A stretch of DNA of 64,000 nucleotides from JAJEFO01 sp022819605 (GTDB taxonomy: Bacteria; Pseudomonadota; Alphaproteobacteria; Rhodobacterales; Rhodobacteraceae), in contig OZ244901.1 of NCBI GenBank assembly GCA_965221545.1, forward strand, positions 2,046,001 to 2,110,000. Direction: 5' to 3'. The notes below the pieces were generated by a model, which saw nothing but the letters and a program-made list of their open reading frames with translations, was not told where the DNA came from and ran no database searches. This document shows, piece after piece, positions 52,774 through 62,176 of the stretch. The position numbers and the translations under genes were made by a program. The first letter of the stretch is position 1; every line of letters begins with the position of its first letter.

Positions 52774-55122
52774 ATGTCTGAGCAAAGTGACTCGCGGTCG
52801 ACGACATCGCCGGAGCATCCGGTGCTCGCGGACCGACTTGTCTACATTTTGGCCCTGCTGTTCGTCCTGTTGGGTCTCGTCAATGTCACCCCAGCGATTC
52901 CTGGTTGGGATGGCCTTTGGAGGGACCTGACAGGGAACGAATTCCTCAGGGTACGGCGGTTCTCAACGGAGTGGCTTTTCCCGATAGCCTTTTTCTGGAT
53001 GATGCTGATCGTCGCACTGAAACACTCGATGTGGCGGAGTTGGGCCGACAAGGGCCCCGGCATCAGACGCTTGGGGCTGCTCTTTGACATTGCATTGATA
53101 TTGGCGGCCGTGTCCATTGCGCTGACTTACCTGGCTGAAATCGAAGCGGTTTGCCTCATAGATGTGTTCACGGGCGATCGCGAACGTCTGATGGCGAAGG
53201 CGCTGCAAGCAGAAATAGAGTTTGCAAAGCTCTATGGGCTGCCGATCCCCGACACCGCAGACGATCCGGGTTGCCTGAACACGACGGGCAGTTGGCTGAT
53301 TTCGATAATGTTCGGAGCGATCGTTGTTTTCCTGGGGTACAACGTCAAGGTCTGGGGCTTGCCACTTGTGTTGGTCTCGATCTTGATCGCGTCCTACACA
53401 TTTGCCACGGTCTTGAACTGGTACTTCTTCGGCGCCGAGGATCAGAACAAATACCTCATCACAATCCTTAGCAGTGAAGAGCCCAGAAGCTTGGCCGCAA
53501 GTATAGGTTTCTTTCACGATGCTCTGGTCAATCAATCGTCAGGCTTGCTGGGCAGATTTATCAATGTTCTCCTGATCCTCGTCTTTCCCTATGTCATTCT
53601 AGGCGCACTCTTTGGAAAATGTGCAGGCGGGCAGTCGCTGATCAAATTGGCGTTTTCGGCGACTCGCAACCTGCGTGGCGGACCTGCCCACGCCGCAGTG
53701 GTTTCTTCGGCATTGTTCGGGACGATTACTGGCGGACCGGTCGTCAATGTTCTGTCGACCGGTGTCCTTACGATCCCGATGATGCTGAAGCGCGGTTTCT
53801 CGAGGGTCTTCGCGGGTGGGGTCGAGGCTGCGGCTTCCTCTGGCGGGTCAATCATGCCACCGATCATGGGCGTTGCAGCCTTCATAATGGCCGCAATGAC
53901 CGGTGTGCCTTATCGCGAGATTATCATCGCGGCAGCCATTCCGGCGGTACTATATTTTTTCTGCCTCTTTCTTTCGGTCATATTCCAAGCCCGAAAGCAA
54001 AACATCGAAGCTTTCGGTGAGCTAACTGACGATATGCGCTTGACGGGCGAGGATCGGCTCCACCTCTTGCAGATCTTCGGGCCGGTCCTTCTTGTTTTGA
54101 TCCTGCTCCTGACGCCTAAGGACGCCGTAGGTTGCAGCTGGTACTCGATCATGTTGGGCGCCGTTGTCGAATGGAACGGCGACATCTGCAAAATCATTTC
54201 CCTGCCGTGGATCATCGAGCTATTCCAAAATGCCGCGGGGGATGCCAGCGCCGCAGGCTGGTGGGCGGTCATCCTGCTTCTGACATTGATGTTCATCGAC
54301 AAGGAATTTCGCGCAAGACCGGGGAAGATCTTTGACGGTCTGTCAAGGGCAGGTGTGACGATATCAACGCTGTTTCTCATGTTCATGGCAGTCACGGTGA
54401 TCGATGTTTGCTTGAATTTCACCGGCCTCGCGAAGTTCGTGGCGGTGGATGTTCTGGCTTTCCTGAACTCCTTCAACATTTCGGCAAGCTCGGCAGGTTT
54501 TCAGTTGTTCGCGTTGTTCCTGACGATGCTTCTGGCGGTATTGTTGGGTATGGGAATGCCGGCGGTGCCGGCCTATATCAACGTCGCCCTTTTGATGGGT
54601 CCGATGCTGGTCGGCCTGGGGTTGGCGACATTCACCGCACATATGTTCATCTTTTACTTCGCGGTAGCTTCCGCCATAACCCCACCGGTCGCGCTGGCCG
54701 CCTTTGCGGCGTCGAGCATTACCCACGCCGACCCAATGAAGACTGGCTTTTCTGCAGTGAAGTCGGGCATTGTAATGTTCACCATCCCGTTCGTCTTCGC
54801 GATTTATCCTGAACTCTTGCTGATCGATAAGGCTGTCATCGACCCGAATAGCGGGCGCTTCCTTCCAGGTTACGACGGTAGTATCAATCCGGGCTGGCTT
54901 TTCTTCCTGCTGGCGCGCCTGGGATTGGCTCTCTACCTTGTATCAAGCTCGCTGGCTGCCTTTGATCGCAAGGCCATGGGGGTGATCGAGATTTCCGTTC
55001 GGTTGGCGATCGCAGTTCTCATCCTTGTGCGCCCAGTGGAATTCTACGGACCGGCGATCGCGGCGGGCGCCGTTGTCATTGGTCTGCACGCCTTTCGCAA
55101 CCGAGGCGAGGTGCCAACCTGA
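52774..55122 (+). CDS. TRAP transporter fused (small + large) permease
   Basis: This 782-residue membrane protein fuses the DctQ-type small unit (four helices before about residue 230) to the DctM-type large unit. The large unit carries FSATRNLRGGPAHAAVVSSALFGTITGGPV, split over residues about 290-325, with the AASSGGSIMPPIMG motif and the MGMPAVPAYINVAL segment near residue 590. Fused permeases go with TAXI binding proteins. It starts 37 bp after the TAXI gene. Confidence 0.93.
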   Translation: MSEQSDSRSTTSPEHPVLADRLVYILALLFVLLGLVNVTPAIPGWDGLWRDLTGNEFLRVRRFSTEWLFPIAFFWMMLIVALKHSMWRSWADKGPGIRRLGLLFDIALILAAVSIALTYLAEIEAVCLIDVFTGDRERLMAKALQAEIEFAKLYGLPIPDTADDPGCLNTTGSWLISIMFGAIVVFLGYNVKVWGLPLVLVSILIASYTFATVLNWYFFGAEDQNKYLITILSSEEPRSLAASIGFFHDALVNQSSGLLGRFINVLLILVFPYVILGALFGKCAGGQSLIKLAFSATRNLRGGPAHAAVVSSALFGTITGGPVVNVLSTGVLTIPMMLKRGFSRVFAGGVEAAASSGGSIMPPIMGVAAFIMAAMTGVPYREIIIAAAIPAVLYFFCLFLSVIFQARKQNIEAFGELTDDMRLTGEDRLHLLQIFGPVLLVLILLLTPKDAVGCSWYSIMLGAVVEWNGDICKIISLPWIIELFQNAAGDASAAGWWAVILLLTLMFIDKEFRARPGKIFDGLSRAGVTISTLFLMFMAVTVIDVCLNFTGLAKFVAVDVLAFLNSFNISASSAGFQLFALFLTMLLAVLLGMGMPAVPAYINVALLMGPMLVGLGLATFTAHMFIFYFAVASAITPPVALAAFAASSITHADPMKTGFSAVKSGIVMFTIPFVFAIYPELLLIDKAVIDPNSGRFLPGYDGSINPGWLFFLLARLGLALYLVSSSLAAFDRKAMGVIEISVRLAIAVLILVRPVEFYGPAIAAGAVVIGLHAFRNRGEVPT

Positions 55123-55165
55123 CAAGGCGCGCGCAAAGCAGTGCCGTATGCAACCGGACAACCAC

Positions 55166-56749
55166 ATGACGGAACGACCTAGCTACATTCTCTTCATCAC
55201 CGACCAGCAGCGCTACGACCATCTTGGCTGCAACGGGCATCCGGTCTTGCAGACGCCGAATATTGACGAGATGGCTGCCGAGGGTGTGAACCACGATCGA
55301 TTCTATGTTTCATCGCCAGTGTGCATGCCGAACCGTGCCAGCTTGATGACTTGCCGGATGCCGTCGAGTCATGGGACGCGGTCGCTTGGAATTCCCTTGG
55401 CGCACCGCAACGTTACGTTCGTCGAACTTCTGCGGGCCGCAGGGTATGACACGGCACTCATCGGGAAGAGCCATCTGCAAAACGTCTGGGACGGCGACAT
55501 GCAGATCGACATTCCTGAAGCCCGAGAAGGTTTCAGTGCACGCCCACATGAATTAGCGGTCGCCGTTCGGTCTGACCTTGACGACGAGCGCTATCACTAC
55601 GAAAAGCGCAAGTTCCTCGATCAACATGACGCGGTTGTCCCGAAGCCGTTCTACGGATTTGACCATTATGATTCCGTCGTGCGCCACGGCACCATGAACG
55701 GTGGCAACTACGAATACTGGTTGAGGGAGAAAGCGCCCGAGGTCCTGCCTTTTCGTGGTCCGGACAATCAATTTCCGCATGACTACTCCGTTCCGCAAGC
55801 AATTCGTACAAAGGTCCCGGAGGAGTATTACTCCACCAGCTATATCGCCGACCGAGCCGTCGAGTGGATCGAATGCCGCAAGGATAATCCGAAGCCCTTC
55901 TTCTTGATGGTGTCCTTCCCGGACCCGCACCATCCGTTCAATCCGCCAGGCAAATACTGGGATATGTACAAGCCCGAGGACATGCCCGTGCCACCGGCCT
56001 TTGAGGCCAATGGCTGGAATCCTCCCGAATATGTCAAGATCGCCGAACGCGATCGCGCCAACGATCCCTCGCTTGGGCAACGGGCGGGGTATACCCTGGC
56101 CGTTTCGAAGAAAGAGGCGCTGGAAGCCCGCGCGCTGACTTGCGGCATGATCGCGATGGTCGACGATGCCGTGGGCAAGGTGCGGAAGGCGGTCGTCAAT
56201 GCGGATGTTGCGGATGGAACGGTGCAGATTTTTACCTCTGACCATGGAGACCACCTTGGGGATCACCGGCTTCTTTTCAAAGGCGCCGAACAATATGATA
56301 CGCTAACCCATGTGCCGTTCATTTGGGCCGATCCGAAAGGCGAGCAAGGGGCCCGCACGGACAAACTCGCGCAGACCCACGATATAGGCACGACAATCCT
56401 CGAGCATGCGAAGGTCGAGCCCTCGTTGGGGATGCAGGGTGAGGTGTTGGGTGTCGCTGGCGGCGAGGGGCGAGAGTCCGCGCACATTCAATATGAAACC
56501 CAAAGAACGCAGGAAGCCTTCGGGTCGCGCCCAAGGGTGCACACGGTAATTCACGAAAATTGGCGACTTTCCATGTATCTCGGAAAGTGTCAAAATGAAC
56601 TCTTTGACCTCGAATTGGACCCTGGCGAAATGGAAAATCTCTGGAACAGCCCGGATCATTCGGGCGTCAGGTCTCAACTGCTCGAAAAACTGGCCCAACT
56701 TGAGATTGCAGCCGTCGACAGGGTGCCGTTGCCCACGGATCAAGCTTGA
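55166..56749 (+). CDS. type I (formylglycine) sulfatase family protein
   Basis: This 527-residue hydrolase has the sulfatase metal motif ITDQQRYDHLGCNG near the N-terminus and the activation motif VCMPNRASL (C-x-P-x-R) with Cys53, which is converted to formylglycine in family members. FTSDHGDHLGDH further on supplies other metal ligands. No signal peptide is seen, so it should act in the cytoplasm on an imported sulfate ester or a related phosphonate ester. An ATG at 55148 is an alternative start. No formylglycine-generating enzyme gene is in the window. Confidence 0.88.
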   Translation: MTERPSYILFITDQQRYDHLGCNGHPVLQTPNIDEMAAEGVNHDRFYVSSPVCMPNRASLMTCRMPSSHGTRSLGIPLAHRNVTFVELLRAAGYDTALIGKSHLQNVWDGDMQIDIPEAREGFSARPHELAVAVRSDLDDERYHYEKRKFLDQHDAVVPKPFYGFDHYDSVVRHGTMNGGNYEYWLREKAPEVLPFRGPDNQFPHDYSVPQAIRTKVPEEYYSTSYIADRAVEWIECRKDNPKPFFLMVSFPDPHHPFNPPGKYWDMYKPEDMPVPPAFEANGWNPPEYVKIAERDRANDPSLGQRAGYTLAVSKKEALEARALTCGMIAMVDDAVGKVRKAVVNADVADGTVQIFTSDHGDHLGDHRLLFKGAEQYDTLTHVPFIWADPKGEQGARTDKLAQTHDIGTTILEHAKVEPSLGMQGEVLGVAGGEGRESAHIQYETQRTQEAFGSRPRVHTVIHENWRLSMYLGKCQNELFDLELDPGEMENLWNSPDHSGVRSQLLEKLAQLEIAAVDRVPLPTDQA

Positions 56750-56796
56750 GACGTGAATTTCAGGCGAAAGACGACAGATAGCAGGGACAAGCCACG

Positions 56797-57104
56797 ATGA
56801 GCGATGCGAATTACGAGAATCGCCAGAACTTCGAGATGGGCCACTGGCCCGAATTGCGCCACGCATGGAACGACATGTTGAAATAATCTTTCCCGGGCGC
56901 AAGGTTCCCGGCGAGCTGAAGCAGATGGTCTTCACTGTGGCAAGTCTCGCAAGCGGCTGTGCCCATTATCAGCCTCATGGTTCTCATCACCTCCACAAGA
57001 TCGGGATGCCTGATGAAGAGATCCAGGCGTTGAGGAGTCATGTCGGCGAAGCGCACGAACAGCGAAAGGCTCACCCGATCACGCTTGGCTGGACCAACAA
57101 ATAG
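56797..57104 (+). pseudogene. frameshifted AhpD-like (CMD) gene
   Basis: The first frame (ATG 56797) gives YENRQNFEMGHWPELRHAWND and stops at 56886. A second frame from about 56865 continues IFPGRKVPGELKQMVFTVASLASGCAHYQ, then HHLHKIGMPDEEIQALR. Together they read as one AhpD/CMD-family domain with a single frameshift near 56.87 kb. The active-site cysteine pair is reduced to one Cys. It could be a sequencing error or a real pseudogene. Confidence 0.6.
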
Positions 57105-57466
57105 CGGTCCCGGAGCGAAGGCAGAACTATCGGCTTTGCTCCAATTCCCTGGCGCATTGGATGGCGCCGGGCAATGAGAAAACTGCTTCCTTTGCCTCGA
57201 AATTGGGAAGGCGGTCGGCGCAATTTGGCAGCCTTTCTGTCATTTCCTGAGCAGATGTGAGTCCGAGCTGAACATGGGGGAGGCCATCCGTTGTGACAGG
57301 TTGCGGCCCGACCCGCTACTGCAGGTTGGTCGCCCGCGACAATGACGTAAATCCCCCCGCAACAAACACTGCCGCTGTGAATGGGCTAATCGCCATCCGG
57401 CTTGCCGAGAGCATGGAGGACTTGATCTGGATGATCTTCTCGGATTTGCCCGGCATGGTCATTGAA
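57105..57466. other. 362-bp stretch without a gene
   Basis: This lies between the frameshifted CMD gene and the end of gntR, which are convergent. No strong hairpin with a T-run was seen. Confidence 0.4.
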
Positions 57467-58240
57467 CTACTGGGCAGCAACCGCAGAAGGTTCGGCTGCC
57501 GAAAAGGCAATCAGATCGGCGACGGTCAATTCGTCCCCCTGCCTTTCGAATATCTGTATGTATTCGACCATGGTGTGGGAATGTTCGCGCATCATTCCCT
57601 CTGCCCGGACGGGGTCACCTTTTTCGATGGCTTCAAAGATGACCATGTGCTGGGCAATTCCCAACCGCATACGAAACAAGCCGCGCTCGAAATGCTCAGG
57701 CGTGTCTTCGACCGAGCGGTCGAACACCATAGAGCCTACCGCTAGCATCGGCAGGTGGCTGATTTGCTCACAGGTATAACCAACATAGTCGTTTCCGCAC
57801 CCGGCCAGAATTGAACCATGGAAGATCTTGTTGGCGGCATGCACTTCTTTGAGCACGGAACTGTCTTGGGCGCCGATCTCTACGAGCTTCTCAATCGCGC
57901 CCTTTCCGGAATTGATCGCAGCATCCATGTCGGGCAAGAATTCATGGCGATTGGGATTTTGCGCCATCAGCCGGGCAGCAAGGCTCTCGAGATGTCCGCG
58001 GACCTCAACCGCCTGAAGAATATCTTCCACCGTTGGGCTCTGAATGAGGTACCCGCGGCCTTCGCCCCTGCGGACGATGCCTTCTCGCTCCAATAGGCGC
58101 AATGCCAGCCTGACTGGCGTCCTTGAAACCTTGTGGGTTTCGCAAAACTGTGCCTCGGACAGGCGCTCTCCAGGTTTGTAGACGCCCAAAATGATGTCCC
58201 GGCGTATGCGGCTGGCAATTTCGGTGTCGATGGATTCCAT
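57467..58240 (-). CDS. GntR-family (FadR/FCD type) regulator
   Basis: The 257-residue product has an N-terminal winged helix-turn-helix (LSEAQFCETHKVSRTPVRLALRLLEREG across residues about 27-54) and a helical FCD effector domain that in relatives binds a metal and a small organic acid. Three GGGATCC palindromes lie in the divergent region upstream, so it probably controls the DctP-type genes and itself. A fourth copy precedes the TAXI operon. Confidence 0.88.
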   Translation of the reverse strand: MESIDTEIASRIRRDIILGVYKPGERLSEAQFCETHKVSRTPVRLALRLLEREGIVRRGEGRGYLIQSPTVEDILQAVEVRGHLESLAARLMAQNPNRHEFLPDMDAAINSGKGAIEKLVEIGAQDSSVLKEVHAANKIFHGSILAGCGNDYVGYTCEQISHLPMLAVGSMVFDRSVEDTPEHFERGLFRMRLGIAQHMVIFEAIEKGDPVRAEGMMREHSHTMVEYIQIFERQGDELTVADLIAFSAAEPSAVAAQ

Positions 58241-58258
58241 TCCTCTTTAGAAAATTGA

Positions 58259-58268
58259 TGGGATCCCA
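58259..58268. promoter_or_regulatory. candidate GntR operator O1 (TGGGATCCCA)
   Basis: A perfect 10-bp palindrome 19 bp upstream of the gntR start codon. It fits autoregulation. Its centre is 61 bp from O2. Confidence 0.6.
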
Positions 58269-58319
58269 ATGTCAAGAAGATTGAGAATTTTGCCGAAACA
58301 CCGCAAAACTGGCTTGAAA

Positions 58320-58329
58320 TGGGATCCCG
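58320..58329. promoter_or_regulatory. candidate GntR operator O2 (TGGGATCCCG)
   Basis: This is the second copy of the GGGATCCC core, with one outer position mismatched. It is spaced 61 bp from O1 and 63 bp from O3, close to six helical turns each. Confidence 0.55.
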
Positions 58330-58380
58330 TATATGCAGACTGATACATGTACCGTTTGCCTGGGGACCCTTGCGGTTCCT

Positions 58381-58394
58381 CTTGGGATCCCAAG
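58381..58394. promoter_or_regulatory. candidate GntR operator O3 (CTTGGGATCCCAAG)
   Basis: A perfect 14-bp palindrome, the longest of the set, 40 bp before the start of the decayed dctP copy. It is the best estimate of the full site. Confidence 0.65.
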
Positions 58395-58433
58395 TAACTT
58401 GTCTAACTCGCCTGATGTTGGGAGGAAGCAAAT

Positions 58434-58663
58434 GTGACGACAACGAGACTCAGCCTTGCAGTAGCTATTGGCGCAGTGCTTGGGATCACCGCTCAATCGG
58501 CCACTGCCGAAGAACTCAGCGTCGCAACCTTCGTGCCCCCGCAGCACCATACCAACACTGACATGTTTGCCTGGTTCAGAAAGGCCTGAATGCGATCTTC
58601 GCTGACTACGAAAGCAACGGCATCACCAACGCCCGAGAATTCTACGAAGCACTAAACCAGTAA
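58434..58663 (+). pseudogene. internally deleted DctP-type binding-protein gene
   Basis: A GTG start after GGGAGG opens a frame with a signal peptide and EELSVATFVPPQHHTNTDMFAWF, then a stop at 58589. The next bases encode IFADYESNGITNAREFYEALNQ and a stop. The intact neighbour has EELSVGTFVPPSHETNVGMFKWF at its start and IYADYADRGIPNAREIYEALNQ at its end. Thus the first about 50 and last about 24 codons remain and the middle is deleted, leaving a relic of a tandem duplicate. Confidence 0.85.
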
Positions 58664-58721
58664 GAAAATTGGCGAGCGCACCGAAAAAAATCGGAGCCCC
58701 CAACAACAAAGGAGAATGAAG

Positions 58722-59738
58722 ATGATCAAGCGGTTCACTGTGATTGCAGCGTTTATCGGCGTATCGGGGATATCTGGTCAATCCGTGACAGCGGAAGAGC
58801 TGAGCGTCGGAACCTTTGTGCCGCCTTCCCATGAAACCAATGTTGGAATGTTCAAGTGGTTTGGCGAAGAGATCGAAGAACGGTCAGGCGGAACGCTGAC
58901 CATGAAGCTCTACCCGGCGGGACAGTTGGGTGCTGGTCCTGTCCAGCAATACAAGCGCACCATCGAAGGCGTGGCCGACATCACATTTGGCGTCGCGGCG
59001 CTGACTCCTACCATCTTCCCCAAAACCATGCTGGCGATCCTGCCTGGCAAAGCCACGACCCCTGTCGACTCAACCGAGCGCCTGTGGGCAATCTACGACG
59101 AGTACCTTGCAGATGAATGGTCCGAGGTGAAGGTTCTGGCCATTGGCAACCCTGCGGGCAGCCTCTTGGTTGGAAACAGGAACGTCTCAACTATAGAAGG
59201 AATGAAAGGCGCAAAAATTGTTCCTTTTGCAGCAACGACCACCCCTGCGATTCAAGGGTTGGGAGCTGTCCCGGTCGCGTTGCCGGTTGACGAGCACTAC
59301 ACGGGGTTAAGTACTGGCCTGATCGACGCAGTCGTGACCTCGGTCAACAACCTTATGCCGCCCTGGAACCTGGACGAGGTTGCCGACTACGCCATCGACA
59401 ACACACCCGCAACGTTCCAGGTCACCTTTGCGATCATGAACAAGGAACGTTACGAGGGCCTGTCGGACGAACACAAGGCGATTATCGACGAACTGGCAGG
59501 ATTGCCGATGTCGCTCGAACTGGCCAAGTCGTTTCAGGGTGCAGACGACGTAGCGAGGGTATGGATCGAGGACAACCTCTCAACTGGTGGACTGGATTTC
59601 GAATGGATCGTCACCTCAGATGAGGAACGCGCCAAGATGGAGGCTGCCATCGCGGCCAGCATGGACGAAATCTATGCCGACTACGCCGATAGGGGCATTC
59701 CAAATGCAAGGGAAATCTACGAGGCGCTGAACCAATAG
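58722..59738 (+). CDS. DctP-family TRAP transporter substrate-binding protein
   Basis: This 338-residue protein has a signal peptide ending near GQSVTA. The mature start EELSVGTFVPPSHETNVG and the GGTLTMKLYPAGQLGAGPVQQYKRTIEGVAD region are typical of DctP binding proteins, which carry C4-dicarboxylates and related acids. ATG 58722 sits the right distance from AAGGAG; ATG 58716 is too close. No DctM gene follows, only a DctQ-like scrap at 60.6 kb, so its membrane partner may have been lost or lie elsewhere. Confidence 0.88.
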   Translation: MIKRFTVIAAFIGVSGISGQSVTAEELSVGTFVPPSHETNVGMFKWFGEEIEERSGGTLTMKLYPAGQLGAGPVQQYKRTIEGVADITFGVAALTPTIFPKTMLAILPGKATTPVDSTERLWAIYDEYLADEWSEVKVLAIGNPAGSLLVGNRNVSTIEGMKGAKIVPFAATTTPAIQGLGAVPVALPVDEHYTGLSTGLIDAVVTSVNNLMPPWNLDEVADYAIDNTPATFQVTFAIMNKERYEGLSDEHKAIIDELAGLPMSLELAKSFQGADDVARVWIEDNLSTGGLDFEWIVTSDEERAKMEAAIAASMDEIYADYADRGIPNAREIYEALNQ

Positions 59739-59823
59739 CGCCAAAAACCGTATCTGACGCGTCGAACCTCAGTTCGGGGCGTCAAAGCCAATTTCACCGC
59801 TCGCATCCCTAGGAGATCCAGCC

Positions 59824-60585
59824 ATGGTCGTTGTCGTTCCTACCAACAAGTCAGTGGAGGCCTTCGAAGGTCTTCATCTCTATCATGGTGCGATTTCAAA
59901 CTGTTCTATGCGCGTGCGCATGACTCTGATCGAGAAAGGGCTGGACTGGACCAGTCACCACATCGATCTGAAGAAGAAAGAGAACATTTCGGACGAGTAT
60001 TTTGGGATCAATCCCAACGGGTTGGTCCCGACGCTGGTCGACAACGGCGTGGTGCACATCGAGTCGAACGACATCATAGACTACTTGGATGAAACCTACC
60101 CCGAACCGACCCTGAGGGCCAAGAACAACGACGAAATGATGGAGTGGCTCCACTTGGCCGCCGGTATCCATGTGCCCGCCTGCAAGCCGTACGTTTACGC
60201 AACCAAGATCGCCAAAAAGCTGAAGAAAACGCCGGAAGAGCAGGCAAAGTACGACGCTTTGCAAAAAAACCAGGAGCTCAAGGAATTTCACGCCAAGCAC
60301 GCGGGCGGCAAACAGTTCAGCACCAGCGATTTCGACAAGGCAAAGGCGATCCTTGGTGCCTGTTTCACGAAGTTGGAGGTCACCCTTGAAGATCGCGAGT
60401 GGATCATGGGCGATCGATTCACGTTGGCCGACATTTCATGGATACCGTTGTATTTCGTGATTTTCGGTTGCGGCCTTCCTTTCGACAAGTATCCGAACAT
60501 CCGCAGATGGGCCTCGGCTCTTGAGGCGAAGCAGAGCTATCAAGAGGGAATTTTGAAGTGGTGCCCAGATTTTTCCAAGGTCTAG
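59824..60585 (+). CDS. glutathione S-transferase family protein
   Basis: The 253-residue product has a thioredoxin-like N-domain: LYHGAISNCSMRVRMTLIEKGLDW, then FGINPNGLVPTLVD with the cis-proline, and IESNDIIDYLDETYP with the Glu-Ser that binds glutathione. A helical C-terminal domain follows (DRFTLADISWIPLYF). The active-site Ser or Cys near ISNCSMR suits beta-etherase or dehalogenase-like members. It starts 85 bp after the DctP gene and likely handles the imported compound. Confidence 0.85.
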   Translation: MVVVVPTNKSVEAFEGLHLYHGAISNCSMRVRMTLIEKGLDWTSHHIDLKKKENISDEYFGINPNGLVPTLVDNGVVHIESNDIIDYLDETYPEPTLRAKNNDEMMEWLHLAAGIHVPACKPYVYATKIAKKLKKTPEEQAKYDALQKNQELKEFHAKHAGGKQFSTSDFDKAKAILGACFTKLEVTLEDREWIMGDRFTLADISWIPLYFVIFGCGLPFDKYPNIRRWASALEAKQSYQEGILKWCPDFSKV

Positions 60586-60641
60586 TCGCGGATTCCAGGA
60601 AGACTGACGAGCGGCAAAATCGAATTGCCAGTCCGATTGGC

Positions 60642-60797
60642 ATGCTGGACAAGGTGCTGACTTGGATCGCATTGGTTTGTGGTGTGGTGACGCTCACCGC
60701 CGCGGCGCTGCTATCCGTTCGGAACGTCGCACTGCCTGAAAGCGGCACCAATGTTACGGGCCGGAGCAGGCCGGAAACCGAACCGGATAGAAGGTGA
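60642..60797 (+). pseudogene. possible N-terminal scrap of a DctQ-type small permease
   Basis: An ATG at 60642 opens MLDKVLTWIALVCGVVTLTAA, one transmembrane segment of the kind that begins DctQ proteins. After about 25 residues the similarity ends. Located after the DctP and GST genes, it may be what is left of the DctP system's small membrane unit. Support is one helix only. The rest of 60586-61135 shows no gene. Confidence 0.35.
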
Positions 60798-61135
60798 GAC
60801 GTGCGTTGCGCGCAGTGAAAGCGACGTTCCGCCCGGAGAGCCTTCGCCGTTCTCGGAAGCTGGAAAGGAACTGCCGGGAAGGAAGGCCGCCGCCGGATTC
60901 CTCTTCACGGCCGGCAAACCCTCCCAGGACCAGGCGGCCTGCCAATCCCGAAGGCCGAAGAAGGCGAGGGGCAAGACCGCTTGCGGCGAAAACTTATTGT
61001 GATTCCAGCGCATTTTCGCCATCTGCACCGTCTAGACCAGTCTCGAATCAGGGCTGGACAAGAGAAGGCTCATGAGAAGTCCCATGAGTTTCCACGGCTC
61101 TATGGTGCAGCAGTCGAATTCGAAGGATTAAAAAA

Positions 61136-62176
61136 ATGCGGTATCGTCGTCTCGGCCAAAGTGGCTTGTTTGTATCGGAACTTTGCCTTGGCACAATGAC
61201 GTTTGGTGGTTCTGACGACGTATGGGGTCAAATCGGTCAACTTCAACAAGAGGCTGCCAACGATTTGGTGCGAACGGCTCTCGATGTCGGTGTGAACTTC
61301 TTCGATACCGCGAACGTCTATGCCGGCGGAAACAGCGAAAAAATCCTGGGACAGTCGCTGAAAGACATCGGTGCGAACAGGGACGAAGTTGTGATCGCGA
61401 CGAAAGTGCACGGCCAGATGGGGGATGGTCCGAATGCACGTGGAACGTCCCGCTACCATATCTTAGGTCAAGTTGAGGCCAGTCTGGAGCGACTGCAGGT
61501 TGACCATATAGATCTGTACCAAATCCACGGTTTTGACCCCGCCACTCCGATCGAAGAAACACTGGATGCCTTGGATTGGTTGGTCTCCAAGGGTACCATT
61601 CGTTACTATGGATTGTCGAACTGGGCCGCTTGGCAGGTCATGAAGGCCATCGGCATCGCGGCTGCAAAAAACCTCCCCAACATAGTTTCCTTGCAGGCCT
61701 ACTATACTCTGGCGGGACGTGATCTGGAACGTGAGATCGCGCCAATGTTGTTGTCGGAGGGTGTTGGGCTGATGGTATGGAGTCCGCTTGCCGGCGGATT
61801 CTTGTCAGGCAAATTTGACCGAAAGGGCAAACCAGCCGAAGGGCGCCGCGTCAATTTCGATTTCCCGCCGCTCAACAAGGAACGCGCTTACGCAGTCATT
61901 GAAGCAATGCGTGAACTTGCTAGGGACATAGGCTGCACTGTGCCCCAAATCGCCATCGCATGGCTGTTGCATCAAAAGGTGGTGACGAGCGTCATCGTAG
62001 GTGCAAAGCGGATCGATCAGCTTTCCGAGACGCTTGGGTCAGTCAACGTCTCGCTTTCAAACGATCACCTCAGTGCGCTTGCCGCGGTTACCGAATTGTC
62101 ACCAGAATACCCGGGATGGATGCTCGCGTTCCAAAATGAATACCGTTCGAAGCTGATGGAAGATCAATTGCGATGA
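61136..62176 (+). CDS. aldo/keto reductase
   Basis: The 346-residue TIM-barrel oxidoreductase has the N-terminal MRYRRLGQSGLFVSELCLGTMTFGG, the catalytic Asp and Tyr in NFFDTANVYAGG, the lysine in VIATKV and the histidine in DLYQIHGFD. The NADPH-binding end (SVIVGAKRIDQLSET) is intact. It reduces aldehydes or ketones; the substrate is not clear. It is the last metabolic gene of island 2. Confidence 0.9.
   Translation: MRYRRLGQSGLFVSELCLGTMTFGGSDDVWGQIGQLQQEAANDLVRTALDVGVNFFDTANVYAGGNSEKILGQSLKDIGANRDEVVIATKVHGQMGDGPNARGTSRYHILGQVEASLERLQVDHIDLYQIHGFDPATPIEETLDALDWLVSKGTIRYYGLSNWAAWQVMKAIGIAAAKNLPNIVSLQAYYTLAGRDLEREIAPMLLSEGVGLMVWSPLAGGFLSGKFDRKGKPAEGRRVNFDFPPLNKERAYAVIEAMRELARDIGCTVPQIAIAWLLHQKVVTSVIVGAKRIDQLSETLGSVNVSLSNDHLSALAAVTELSPEYPGWMLAFQNEYRSKLMEDQLR

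Noticed and set aside
60002..60017. TTGGGAT-CA-ATCCCAA, resembling the GntR operator
   Set aside because: It lies inside the GST gene and encodes the conserved GINPNG region, and its spacing is two bases longer than the candidate operators.
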